Assembly: GCA_022494885.1 (NCBI GenBank)
Contig: JAGVSM010002943.1
Location: 1-64,000, forward strand
Direction of reading: 5' to 3'
Length of the DNA: 64,000 bases
Origin: Micrasema longulum
Taxonomy: Eukaryota; Arthropoda; Insecta; Trichoptera; Brachycentridae
This document shows, piece by piece, positions 42,686 through 52,429 of this stretch (its first letter is position 1; each line of letters begins with the position of its first letter). Below the pieces are notes generated by a model. It was not told the DNA's origin, did not search any database, and saw nothing but the letters and a program-made list of their open reading frames with translations. Position numbers and translations under genes: made by a program.

Positions 42686-42792
42686 CATTATGTCACTCGA
42701 ATAAAAATTCAGGCAAATAATACGTCCATCAGGGAGGAAATCCAGCCAGTCTGCAAGCATTTGTACATACTCAAACATCGTTGAATCCATTA
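42686..42792 (-). repeat. FB repeat, partial
   Basis: CATCAGGGAGGAAATCCAGC, CAGTCTGCAAGCATTTGTAC and ATACTCAAACATCGTTGA correspond to the minus-sense end (CTCAGGGAGTTGAATCCAGT, CCTTGTCTACAAAAATTTGG, ACAAACTCAAAATATTGTTGA). Confidence 0.55.
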
Positions 42793-43730
42793 GTCATATA
42801 AAGATTAACAGTTTTTTTTCGTGGATTCAGTAAAAAATAATTCTAGTGTCTACATATTTTATTAAAATTTCTAACTTCATTATTTATTAATTTCATCTTT
42901 GTTTTCCATTTAATTACCATATATCCAGCATCAGGTCGTTAAATAATTTAAGAGCCACATTGTATTTTATTGTATCGCTTTTTATCGAAGGGGGTGGTTA
43001 AATATATATCAGTCTATAGTAAACAAGTTAGTCTTTGCTGGTTTAAATTAAAATAAATTGCGTGTGCGAGATCTCTAATATAAGTTTATGGAACAACTTG
43101 GTATGAAAGTAATTAAGACCTAAATCTCATATTCATAGCTTTGTTGGTGTTCTTAACAAACAGTAGGTTGGGAACGAACTCATCTCAAAGTGGTGGATTT
43201 TTTTTGGAATTTGCATAAAACAATTTATTAACCCTTCGCGTTCATAATTGTGGATGAATAAATTATGTATCCATTAAAAACACAACCGCTTAACAGCGTG
43301 TTTAATATTTGGAATAGAATAGTCTTTTTATACAGTCAAGACATAAAAATTAATAATTGGTGTCGTAATTTAACTGTGTATGAAAAAAAAAAACAAACTT
43401 TAAATTTTCAGGTGCGTAAGGATAAATGAGTAAAATTCCTAAACGAATGAAATTATATATTTCTCCACGACTACTGACTGTCACTGAAAAATTGAGTGTA
43501 ATTAGATTTGATTAAAATTAAATATTTCACAAAACGTTATGAAAACTATTTTATGATGAAATTCTATACCGATATCGGAGAAGTCGTTAATTAAAATGTG
43601 TGGATAAATTTTTACGCAGAGAAATGCAGCTACCGATGTTTAAATATTTGTACATCTGATGATGGAAAATACTGACTACGTATTCTTCTTATTTTTATTC
43701 ACCCATTCATATTAATATTATTAATGCAAA
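42793..43730. other. Unassigned AT-rich stretch
   Basis: No gene or repeat family recognised. Confidence 0.4.
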
Positions 43731-44252
43731 AGTGTATTTGTTTGTTTGTTTGTTTCACGTCTTAATGGAGCGACCGATTGACATATTTTTTTGCACAGAG
43801 AAAGCCGGATAGGTGAGAAGTGAAATACTTTACTTATTTTATACTCCGAATTAAAAATTATTACAAAGATAAAAATGCACGATTTATCGACGATGAACTA
43901 CATTATTTACAAATCAGTAGGCGGTCAGGTAGGATATCAAAAATAATCCATTTGAAATAAATTCTTTAATTTTCTATAATTTAATTTCTTTATTTATGAT
44001 AAGTTTAACTTGCTTTTAGTTTTGGTTCCGTAGTAGAATTTTAGATTTGTGAACAGAAAAACGATACTACGTCTCCATAGACAAACCATCGTATTTCTTT
44101 CATAGCGGTAGTTGGAATACTAAGTTTCTTTCAATCTCGATAAAATGTATCATTCCATTGGGAAAATTCTTATCGATAAACGGCACAACTAATTCATTAC
44201 CTAAATAATTTCTCCTTTATACTGCGTGAGCGTGGCCACGGGTAAAAGCTAG
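43731..44252 (+). mobile_element. Helitron-like nonautonomous element (candidate)
   Basis: Begins around GTGTATTTGTTTGTTTGTTTG with a TTTG run at 43737-43753, then CGTCTTAATGGAGCGACCGA and TTTTTTTGCACAGAGAAAGC. It ends in the 10-base palindrome CGTGGCCACG (44231-44240) followed by GGTAAAAGCTAG|T (CTAG at 44249-44252). A short GC palindrome about 10 bases before a CTRR end followed by T is the Helitron 3' signature. The 5' TC end is not pinned down. This type of TTTG-headed, GGGTAAAAGCTAG-tailed sequence is common in insect genomes. Confidence 0.45.
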
Positions 44253-44737
44253 TTAAGTAATAAATATCCTTGCTAGAACATATTATTTATGTTGTGGTTG
44301 AGAGCAAAGTGAACCTTGAACCTTTTATTATCATCATTCTCTTATTACTCCCCATGGTTGATATATTTACCTAATAACTACAGCGTATCTGGTCATTTTT
44401 GTATATAAAAAGAAGGTGAACATACTTATCTGGAACGTGAATGCAAACGCTATCTTTATCTGTACATATTGAGACGGTGAAAACCAAAATCAATATCGAA
44501 AAAAGTATGAAAATATTTGTAGAAAAATGCAATGTTTTATCATCGGTAATCTGTAATTAAACATGTTTAGAAAAATAATATACAGAAACCTTAATTTTAC
44601 TTTGTAGATAATACTGAAAATAAATTTTTACTTCCCATCATAATACGAACCCGTGGCCCATATTACAGGTTTCGATATGTATAGATTTAAATAGCGTTCA
44701 TAATCGTGGGGCTGGTGCCAACACAGGTAGGTAACTA
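44253..44737. other. AT-rich spacer
   Basis: Nothing recognised. Confidence 0.4.
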
Positions 44738-44945
44738 AAGGTATTATTTATTCGTTTCGGTTTTTGTACATAGGCGGGCTTATTGCAAAATGATAATTTC
44801 TTCCAACAGACCAATAAAATAAAAGGTGTTAATAGTATAATTTTAGGTTCAAAACGTATGCAAGAATGCTCATGTTGAAACAACTTTGATAGTGGATGGG
44901 AGATGATTCCACAGTCGAGCTGCATGGAAAATTTATTTATTTGAC
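44738..44945 (-). pseudogene. LINE ORF2 last codons and 3' UTR
   Basis: The minus strand reads FHAARLWNHLPSTIKVVST (44932-44876), matching the VHAARL-NRLPSTIKDV block of 28345-29065, then goes directly to the UTR end GGAAGAAATTATCATTTTGC, AATAAGCCCGCCTATGTACA. Sequence between these points is shorter than in the sister copy. Confidence 0.65.
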
Positions 44946-45020
44946 ACTTTATATACATAAACAATATATATACGTATAAGGGCAGGCATATTGCCTTAAG
45001 GCAATTTATTCCTTCCTACC
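44946..45020 (-). repeat. LINE 3' end, related family
   Basis: The minus strand carries GGAAGGAATAAATTGCCTTA, AGGCAATATGCCTGCCCTTA, a variant of the hairpin UTR end at 28345-28445 and 44740-44820, followed by AT-rich DNA. A (TA)n run lies just right at 45107-45128. Confidence 0.5.
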
Positions 45021-45344
45021 CAAACTGTAAGTTTGAGAAAATTGTAAATACACGGACATATTGAGTCATACAATTTTATACAAAAATTAAAAGCAAAGAT
45101 TAACAAAAATATATATATATATATATAAAAAAAATAACACTTTACTACTATACTAAACACTTTATGAGTTAGAGAAGAAGGAATAATTGCTTATAGGAAT
45201 TTTTATGATATTCGAAGTAGCTAGTAACGTTAAAGCTATAAAAAAGCATTACGATAGATGAATACAAGATGCACTAACTAAAAAAACAACTCATAATCAT
45301 AATATAAGCATTTAGGTCATATTATATCTCAATGAATATTAATA
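45021..45344. repeat. AT-rich, includes (TA)n microsatellite
   Basis: An 11-unit TA tract at about 45107-45128. Nothing else seen. Confidence 0.5.
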
Positions 45345-45450
45345 GCCCCCGTGGTGTAATTGCTAAGACCTAAGATATCGGACTCATGATTTTTTTCCTG
45401 CCTGAGCGTTCTGTGCTTATTCAATTTCTGTTATCACGTTTGTTGGCCTA
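45345..45450 (+). mobile_element. SINE head (tRNA-like), decayed
   Basis: GCCCCCGTGGTGTAATTGCT, AAGACCTAAGATATCGGACT resembles the tRNA-like head of the SINE B group (CCTAGTGGTGTGGTGGTCAGCGC). No good box B and no body. Confidence 0.4.
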
Positions 45451-45879
45451 TTAGGATACGAAAAATTAATGTGATAATATTTCGCAAAACTGGGTTAGTA
45501 AAATTTTTGCCTATCGCGTAAAAACGTGGCATGGATTTTGCATATTTAAAATAGGAAGTATTATCTTGCTATCCCTGATTACATGTCAAAGGATAACCCG
45601 ATAAATGCAAATTATTTTAATAAAAAAGGCCATAAATAAAGATAATCCGTTTTTTGTTTTGTAACGCTGAGCCGCAGACTGCGATTCGCTAATTAAAATT
45701 ATTCACGGATCAAAAAATACCTGCATTAATCAAACCACAAATCCAATTTGAAAGTTATTACATATTGGAGAGGTGGATTAAAATAAAATTACCAGGAACG
45801 TACAATATTTTGAGCATAGGTACAATGTTGAAATATTTGTAAACGTGTCGTAGATTTAACCCTAAACTTGCCGTGCGCA
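45451..45879. other. Unassigned
   Basis: No feature supported. Confidence 0.35.
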
Positions 45880-45912
45880 GATTTTAAGCCCTGTAAATGC
45901 CTATTACACATT
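45880..45912 (-). repeat. FB repeat, core scrap
   Basis: TTTTAAGCCCTGTAAATGCC matches the minus-sense FB core (CATAAGCCCTGTAAATGCC). About 30 bp only. Confidence 0.4.
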
Positions 45913-46157
45913 CATGTTTATCCGGATTTATTATAAGAAATTGCATTTGATAATTATTTTTTTGCCTATGCAAACGTTTTGCCCAGCGACAAACGGTGTC
46001 AGTACAAGACTATGACGAATCATTTTCTTTACTGCAGCTACAAACTAAAGGTAAAACACCAGATTGTGACTCGATGAGTACCAGCACAGCAGCTGAGGGT
46101 GCCTTGGCAGAAAAATTACTGTGGAGAACAATGTTCTACCAATATTATTATGTTGGC
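45913..46157. other. Moderate-complexity stretch, unassigned
   Basis: A 61-residue plus frame from 45996 (DYDESFSLLQLQTKGKTPDC, DSMSTSTAAEGALAEKLLW) looks more protein-like than its neighbours but no family or splice context is identified. Confidence 0.25.
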
Positions 46158-46387
46158 GATTATAATTTGCGTGAGTATTAATTGAATAAATCGTTTATAT
46201 GTGTTGACAATTTTAAAATAAAATCAAATTTATTGATTATTTTCTTTCTTTTAACACAAATCAACAATCCAAAAAATAAAATTAAAATAAACACTGATTC
46301 AAATCCAGGATTGAATGGAACCATAAATGGGGTAAGGATTTATAATTTGCGTGGGTATTATTTGAATGAATCGTTGATCTGTGTTAA
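46158..46387 (+). repeat. Direct repeat pair of about 50 bp
   Basis: 46158-46206 (GATTATAATTTGCGTGAGTA, TTAATTGAATAAATCGTTTA, TATGTGTT) and 46338-46387 (GATTTATAATTTGCGTGGGT, ATTATTTGAATGAATCGTTG, ATCTGTGTT) lie 180 bp apart in the same direction. They could be the ends of a small element or a decayed tandem. Confidence 0.65.
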
Positions 46388-46849
46388 TTTTGCGGGCTGA
46401 GAAAAGGATGCGTTTGCGCGATGATGGCAGATGCAGAAGAGAACGGTATGCGGCCAAATAAACCACAGCAGACAGAAATCCTACCTTTGAGAAGTCAGAA
46501 AAGGGGATCAGGGACAGGAATTTGGATGCTTAATCTCCAAGTCCTGGCCTCTGGGTAGTGTTTCCGTTTTTCGGCAAGCACAACACTTTCACTACAGTTA
46601 TTTGTGGAATATATAAATGATCGTGGCGGCGCGGCGGTCAGAATATGTAAAGGTGTACGAATGCGGGCAGATGATTTAAAGGCGAATCGATGCGGGCAGA
46701 TAAAATTATGATGCATGCAGTTGTTGACAATATATTTTTTTCAGAATAGAAACGTGATTTTTTATGTTAGTTGCGATGGATATGTTAAATTGTTATCATA
46801 GCAGCCGTAGCTACCAATGACCATAGCGACGAATAAAAAAAAAATATTG
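46388..46849. other. GC-richer unassigned stretch
   Basis: 46400-46720 is less AT-rich, with two GCGGGCAGAT motifs (46663, 46693). The minus frame of 73 residues is not recognised. Confidence 0.3.
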
Positions 46850-47010
46850 GGTGTTGGGAAATCTTAAAATGGGTAGGATAAGTGGACCTTCATCAACTGA
46901 TGGTCATCCAGCCACAAACCACTTGATCCCATCAACCACTCGCGCGACCAATTACACCTCCATAAAAACGCAAAAAGATTGGCTTTGACAATCGTAATGT
47001 CAAGATTAAT
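46850..47010 (+). pseudogene. Possible LINE tail scrap
   Basis: CCCATCAACCACTCGCGCGA has a weak likeness to TCGTCGACCACTCGAACGAC in the LINE tail at 11921-12270. No clean protein block; low confidence. Confidence 0.2.
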
Positions 47011-47019
47011 GAAATAAAC

Positions 47020-47225
47020 AACGGTATATTTAAAAAGTCACGAAAGACGGTAATAATTTAACCAAATTGTGACGTATTAGGGGCGTAGAAAATGCAATGA
47101 AGCGTTTTCGTGAGATTTAAAAATTTAAAAATATTTTTTATGTTAAAAAATTGTTTTACTTGGCAGTATTTCATAAACCCTTATTAGTTTTTAAAAGTGA
47201 ATGGAAAAGTTATAAATCCGTTTTC
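47020..47225 (+). repeat. Dispersed repeat E, copy 1
   Basis: AAATTGTGACGTATTAGGGG, CGTAGAAAATGCAATGAAGC, GTTTTCGTGAGATTT, then CAGTATTTCATAAACCC, aligns with 52075-52300. Non-coding. Confidence 0.6.
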
Positions 47226-48289
47226 TACATAACTTAATGACAACCATATAATAAAAATACGTATGTATGTAACCAAAAATCTTAAATTCTGAATAAATAC
47301 GTCGCATTTTAAAATATCAAAAAGTTAACGCAACAGGAGTGAGCGTTCAAGATACACAATTGTGTAATAATATATTCGCTTCCATTTTGTAATAACAAAA
47401 TAGGTCATCCAGTAAAGATATTTGGAAACATTTCTGGATAGATCTCAGTGGCCATAACGACTCGACTAGACCGGAAGCTGCGAAGCAGACTAGCGGTTAC
47501 ATTTGACTATCGCGGAATCCCATTTACCGTGATAAATTGCGGTATTAGCATAATTCCGTGATACCGAAAGCATCGGAGTTAACGCAAAGTATGACACAAT
47601 AATCGCGGATAAATCATAAAAGTGTATTCTGTTCGGGTACCTTAATGTTGTTTATTTTATTATGCACTTTATAGAATCATCCCGTTTCATACATGATTTA
47701 GATGAGAATATGGTACAGCTTTATAAATGAAAACATGTATTTAGTTAATGTTTTAAAACTGACTCGAGTGTATATTACAGTAATAATTTACAATTAAAAG
47801 ACTGTGCCAAAAAATCACTCTAGAGACGATAATATAACGTCGTGTTACATCAAGCAAATATGGCATGTTTTTAAATACCTTTATTTGTTACATTATATGA
47901 CAGTAAGGTCCGCTGAGATGCTGGATATATATGTAAGGAGAGTTCTTCGCCGAATCTTGCCGAACCTTGGCATGGGTTTTCCCAGTGAAAAATACATGGT
48001 TAATTCAATTATGTTCAATATTTATATTTTTTTTCTAACATTTTTTTTTCTTAAGTTGTGGTCATGAATTATGCTTATTTCGTAAATAAAAACCTTTAGT
48101 GCTATATTTCTGCAGATTTTCGTTTTGGTCTGTTGGACAAAAATGAACTGAGGCGACAAGATGTTAATATGTAAATATTGTTTTTTTTTAAAAACTATAA
48201 ATACAGTTTAGTAAAATGTATGTTAATATCCTGTTTAATTCATTATATTTCCTTACTCTTTCAATAACACTCATATTTCTATAGCAGAT
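47226..48289. other. Unassigned
   Basis: 47500-47600 is unusually mixed (CGCGG, GGTATTAGC) with short inverted words. A plus frame at 47880-47990 includes DIYVRRVLRRILPNLGMGF, unassigned. Confidence 0.3.
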
Positions 48290-48505
48290 AGTCAAATTTA
48301 CGACTTAGGTGTTATTTTTGATGAGGAAAATAATGTTTAATATTCACATTGAATCAGTCCAAAAAAACATACTATAAAATGGTCGGACTTTTCATGCGGA
48401 TATCGAAACCATTTAAACGTGTAGAAACGTATGAAAAACTTTATAAAACATTTGTTCGTCCCAGCTAGAATACTGTACTTCTATTTGGTCACCTTACTTT
48501 AATTT
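48290..48505 (+). pseudogene. LINE RT C-terminal scrap, frameshifted
   Basis: Blocks in different frames: DLGVIFDEENN, MFNIHIESVQKN, KMVGLFMRISKPFKRVETYE, KLYKTFVRP and QLEYCTSIWSPYF. Put in order they give the post-RT region of a LINE ORF2. At least three frame changes in 200 bp. Confidence 0.6.
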
Positions 48506-48724
48506 TTTTTATTTAAATAATATAATTATACATTTTTACAATTTAAAAAAAATTTCAAAGGTTTTTTTTACTAAAACTAAAATCCCACTAAGCCACTTTC
48601 TGTAGCTTGTTGGTGGAGATTATATGTATAGTAACTTAAATAATATTATTTACATTTATAAAAACAATGAATAACAGATATAAATTAATATTATGTGAAG
48701 TATTAAATAAATATAATAATCTGT
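48506..48724. other. AT-rich spacer
   Basis: Nothing recognised. Confidence 0.4.
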
Positions 48725-48965
48725 GGTCCCGTGAAAGATGGAGAAAAGTGGTGCATTAGGCAAAATGCCGAATCGTATAGCATATATGAAGCCTCTAGTA
48801 TCTCAACACACATCAAACTTATCAGGTTGAGATGGGCTGGATACGAACAAAAATGCCTGATGCGTTCTTGGTAAGTGTCCAGCACATCTCAACCTTAGAG
48901 AATCATGACTGGAAATCCAGCGGGTAAAAAAAGGATTGGAAATCCTAGACTGCGGTAGGAAATGA
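48725..48965 (+). pseudogene. LINE ORF2 C-terminal tail (RLRWAG type)
   Basis: An open stretch reads EKWCIRQNAESYSIYEASSI, STHIKLIRLRWAGYEQKCLM, RSW and a stop, then in another frame NPAGKKRIGNPRLR. This is the RT-type LINE tail (W..R.NAELY.LY....I...IK..RLRWAGH...M ... N..G.R..GRP.LRW). It is better preserved than its relatives at 9712 and 11921. Confidence 0.7.
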
Positions 48966-49184
48966 AACACATATAAAATGTTTCATAACCAATTTTCCAT
49001 AATTTGTAAAAATAAAATAAAAATAAGTGTAATTTTGCCTGTTGTATCAAAATCACAACAAAATCAAGTTTTATATTCTTTGTTAAATTGTGTGACATCA
49101 TACTGTGCCACACCACACAAGGGTTAAATGTGTTAATTTAATTGAGGTGAAGTATTTATTTAAAAGAATCTTTAAATACTACAA
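48966..49184. other. Spacer
   Basis: Nothing recognised. Confidence 0.35.
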
Positions 49185-49292
49185 TATTTTAATCCCTAGA
49201 CTTGGCACCTGAAGCAGTAGACTGATTATCTTACCTTAATGTAACAAAAATGATTCAGATACGCTGCGTTTAAACAGGATAAATACATTTTT
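49185..49292 (+). mobile_element. SINE B, middle part
   Basis: TTGGCACCTGAAGCAGTAGA, CTGATTATCTTACCTTAATG, TAACAAAAATGATTCAGATA, CGCTGCG matches the SINE B body (GGTACCTAAAGAGTAAGACTGG, TCATCTTACC...AACAAAAACGATCAAGATACACTGC). Confidence 0.55.
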
Positions 49293-49439
49293 TAACCTTC
49301 AAAGGAGTATAATTTTATAACACTTGTAAATTATATACTGTTAGAGATATTTTAGATTTGTGGAACAGGTGATTCAAAGAAAAATTAGAGAATTTATGCG
49401 ATGTTCATATGATACAATATTTTTTCTCAATAAAACAAT

Positions 49440-49735
49440 AATAATATTTGAGGTACCAACTTTGTGGTTATTCATTACATAATTTAAATAAAAATTTCAG
49501 TTTCAGACCGGTTTCTCTGGTGTTCCCTTATCAAGGTATAATTTAAAAATGCAATTTACAATCCTATTTTTATTAGTGTCAACATAAATCAAATACATAT
49601 AGGCATAATGAATCTCCACATTTATGGAGACACTGATTAAACAATAAAATTGCATTATCTTCACTTATAAATTAAACTTTTAAAAGTGAGCACATAGAAG
49701 CTCCACAACTGGCTGGTAATTAAAAAAATAATAAG
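49440..49735. mobile_element. Penelope-type terminal repeats in inverted pair
   Basis: Minus-sense end at 49445-49545: terminal motif CCAACTTTGTGGTTATTCAT, then GACCGGTTTCTCTGGTGTTC and CCTTATCAAGG (the hammerhead-like core read backwards). Plus-sense piece at 49685-49735: GTGAGCACATAGAAGCTCCA, CAACTGGCTGGTAATTAAAA. The two face each other about 145 bp apart. It shows that the hammerhead-like core and the AACTTTGTGG end belong to one repeat. Confidence 0.5.
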
Positions 49736-49800
49736 TGCATATGCTTCCATATTCCCTTCTCTTAAATGTTCTCCATCTCAGTTGTAATTTGTTTAAATCA
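49736..49800 (-). repeat. FB repeat, end fragment
   Basis: GCTTCCATATTCCCTTCTCT, TAAATGTTCTCCATCTCAGT, TGTAATTTGTTTAA match the minus-sense FB end. Confidence 0.55.
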
Positions 49801-50107
49801 AAGTGTTATTATTTTAATGTTTATTCTATTTAAGTACTTAAATAACAAATTCAGAAGTTTATGGCCGATCGTATTTTTTTCAAGAAACTTTTCTGAACAC
49901 AAATTACATTTACAAGGTTCCAAATTAAATATTAAGTTTTCGATTCGTATTCTTTAGCAGATAAATCACAAATTTTCTGAATGTAAATAGTTATGTATAT
50001 AGATAAAAAAAAATATTTTTAAAAACCTTTTTTAATTTTTAATAATGTGTTCTTAATACTGTTTTATATTTTGACTATTTTAACCAAATAATTGTTTTTG
50101 TTTGCAG
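49801..50107. other. AT-rich stretch leading to the microexon candidate
   Basis: Unique-looking DNA; ends in a pyrimidine-rich TTGTTTTTGTTTGCAG acceptor at 50092-50107. Confidence 0.4.
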
Positions 50108-50155
50108 GTAAGAAAAAAATATTTGACTGCCTCAAAAGTCTACGAGTTGAATAAG
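50108..50155 (+). CDS. Candidate 48-nt host microexon
   Basis: Flanked by an acceptor (TTGTTTTTGTTTGCAG ending at 50107) and a consensus donor (AAG|GTAAGT, 50153-50161). Of three frames only one is open and it uses the whole length: VRKKYLTASKVYELNK (16 codons, no phase change). The exon itself begins GTAAGA, so the junction is also an AG|GTAAGA recursive-splicing-like site. I do not recognise the peptide. It would imply a host gene on the plus strand with introns that extend far to either side. Chance occurrence cannot be excluded. Confidence 0.35.
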
Positions 50156-50189
50156 GTAAGTCATTATATTTTAATTATTGAATTCAAAC

Positions 50190-50322
50190 AAATAAATGGT
50201 CTTTGACATGATTGCAATGCACTTTGCAATGACAGGTCGTAAGCCCTGTAAATGCCTTGACTTCCATATTCCCTTATTTAAGGTATTCTCCATCCGTGTT
50301 GTAATTTGTTAAATAAATGGTC
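50190..50322 (-). repeat. FB fragment with 12-bp target duplication
   Basis: AAATAAATGGTC stands at 50190-50201 and again at 50311-50322, bounding a 109-bp minus-sense FB piece (GACAGGTCGTAAGCCCTGTA, AATGCCTTGACTTCCATATT, CCATCCGTGTTGTAATTTG). The direct repeats look like a target-site duplication. Confidence 0.65.
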
Positions 50323-50439
50323 GTTTTTTTTTAGTTTAGTAAAAATTATAAAAATAATTTTCGTTAACATAAAGTTCAGAAATATACATCGCATTAATAA
50401 TAATATTAAGCTTATTTACCTTTCAACATTTTTGTGAAA

Positions 50440-50700
50440 AATTACATCAAGGGCGCTTTACAATAATTGTATACTTAAACTCACATTCTTCCTAAGCTGA
50501 TAACTGCATAATTAAACTTTCTGAATGGAGTGGGATTTCAGTAGAAATCCGATTTGACTGGGAGTGTCGATGATTCACAATTGTAAAAGCAATTGCTTCC
50601 AGGCAGAGGGGCTAGCTACAGCAAAAGCACGATCTCCGGGCCAAGTGCCGGAGTTTGACAAGCTTTCCTCTGTCTGAATGAAGTGTTGACCTAAATATAG
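50440..50700 (-). pseudogene. L2/CR1-like LINE 3' end, diverged
   Basis: The minus strand reads GTWPGDRAFAVASPSAWKQL before a stop, the diverged counterpart of ERAFAVAGPTAWNALP, and its UTR contains GTAAAGCGCCCTTGATGTAA (50461-50445). Older relative of 15841-16750 and 21259-21560. Confidence 0.7.
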
Positions 50701-50864
50701 TTTTTACTTGATATGTATTTTCTTTAAAACAGATAAAACCTCCATTATATCTTAAAATATGTTTATTAGTTTATGTTCTAATTTATACACTAATTTATCC
50801 ACTTTGTAATGCAAAGTGGGAGTACAAAAATTGTTTTAAATATTTTTTATAAATAACAATATTT
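50701..50864. other. Spacer
   Basis: Nothing recognised. Confidence 0.35.
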
Positions 50865-50952
50865 AATTATCCCTGAAATGACACCTAAATACTGATTATC
50901 TTACTTACTATTCAACAAAAATATTCTTAATACACTAAAATTGAAACGCTAA
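50865..50952 (+). mobile_element. SINE B, middle part
   Basis: CCCTGAAATGACACCTAAAT, ACTGATTATCTTACTTACTA, TTCAACAAAAATATTCTTAA, TACACT follows the SINE B body order. Decayed. Confidence 0.45.
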
Positions 50953-51809
50953 TAGGGAAATAAATAATATTTTATACTTTATATCTAACAATTTGAATAA
51001 ATTAAATCGATGGGTTATTAGTTCATATTTATACATAAGAAGTTAAATATATTTGTAAAATATTTGAACGAAAAATATCTTCAAACATCCTCCAACATCT
51101 TATGAGTACTAAACAACAAAGTACTAATTTGCGAAGTTGGTTAAATTATTCAAGATAAGTTGCCAAATTTTTGAAAATTTATAGTCAAATTTACACATTA
51201 AATTATTTTTTTAGGGGCTATTGAATTTATGTTTAAAAAGCGTCCACTATGGAAGCAACGAAATTTATGAAAATAGTTTTGTCGCATTACCGACCTAAAT
51301 ACAACATTGTCGTCGTTATATGAAAATTCACTTGGTTTTGAATTCTTTTACAGGAATGTATAAAGATAAGTTATACAAAAGCAACATTGTGTATTTGATG
51401 TTGATGCTATAAAGTGCCTGTAACAAACAAAAATATTTAAGAGGAATGTTTGTTTTTGTAGCTCAGTAGCGATTTTTTACATAAAATTACAAATCAAGAC
51501 TTTTTGTTTAACAATGGGAAAATATCATATACTAGGAATACCGATAAAAATACATGAATTGGATTTAAAATAATTCATTGTATTTTCAAAATAAATATGG
51601 ATATTGTGGAGAAATGTTTTCATATAAAACATTAAAAAATAAATTATAAAAAAATGTGTTACTAGAAATGATTTAAATTTTTTCAATTTTTTTCATTCAT
51701 TTAAATGTACATTACAAAATTGAATATCTTAATTCATACATAGAGAAATAATTTAAATAATTAGGTATATATAAAAAAAAAACACATAAGAATACATAAT
51801 ATCCAGAGA
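50953..51809. other. AT-rich stretch without genes
   Basis: Nothing recognised. Confidence 0.45.
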
Positions 51810-52060
51810 ATAATATGTTAAAAAAGTAAGATAATCTTGTAACGAAAAACTCCCTCAGAGACGTGAAAAATGTGAATGTCCAAAGTAATATTGTTCAACA
51901 TAGAGATAGTCCTTTCAACAGGCATAACCATTGGCAGGTTGGTCCTGTATATTGGGATGTGAAACAGTCTATGCTGACGCTGTCTAAGATCCGGAACATA
52001 AAAGCTAATGCTCCGCATAATTTCAGGGTTGTCAATAATACCGCGCAACAGTCGAAAGAA
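51810..52060 (-). pseudogene. LINE ORF2 C-terminus (YYPWLYPT family, copy 2)
   Basis: The minus frame reads MRGIIDNPEIMRSISFYVPD, LRQRQHRLFHIPIYRTNLPM, VMPVERTISMLNNITLDIHI, FHVSEGVFR, closely matching the last third of 33060-33623 and 56832-57686. Short of the others by the loss of a few residues after VPD. Confidence 0.75.
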
Positions 52061-52074
52061 GTGATTAGGACGTC

Positions 52075-52300
52075 AAAAATTGTGACGGTAATCTTTAAAA
52101 ATTTGAACGGTTAGGAACAAAGTTGAACGTCAACATAAATTGTGGCGTATTAAGGGCGTGGCCAATGCAATGGCCGCTTTTGCGAGAATTCAAAATTCAC
52201 AATTTTAAAATATTTTTTATGCTATTAATAAGAAGCAAAAAATTTTTTTTTTACCCTACAGTATTACATAGCCCCTCTTTACTTTAAAAATGAAAAAAAA
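52075..52300 (+). repeat. Dispersed repeat E, copy 2
   Basis: AAATTGTGGCGTATTAAGGG, CGTGGCCAATGCAATGGCCG, CTTTTGCGAGAATTC, then CAGTATTACATAGCCCC. Aligns with 47020-47225. Confidence 0.6.
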
Positions 52301-52429
52301 ATTCTCCGTTTTCAATGTGAATTCATTCATTTCACTCAAATGACTTTATAAGGCACTAAAAAAATGCTTATTTCGGATTACTTTCTGATGGCTAACTCAT
52401 TTCCACTAAAGTAATATTTTCATCATCAT
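52301..52429. other. Spacer
   Basis: Nothing recognised. Confidence 0.35.

Noticed and set aside
45107..45128. TATA-type promoter
   Set aside because: It is a (TA)n microsatellite with no initiator, downstream element or gene next to it.
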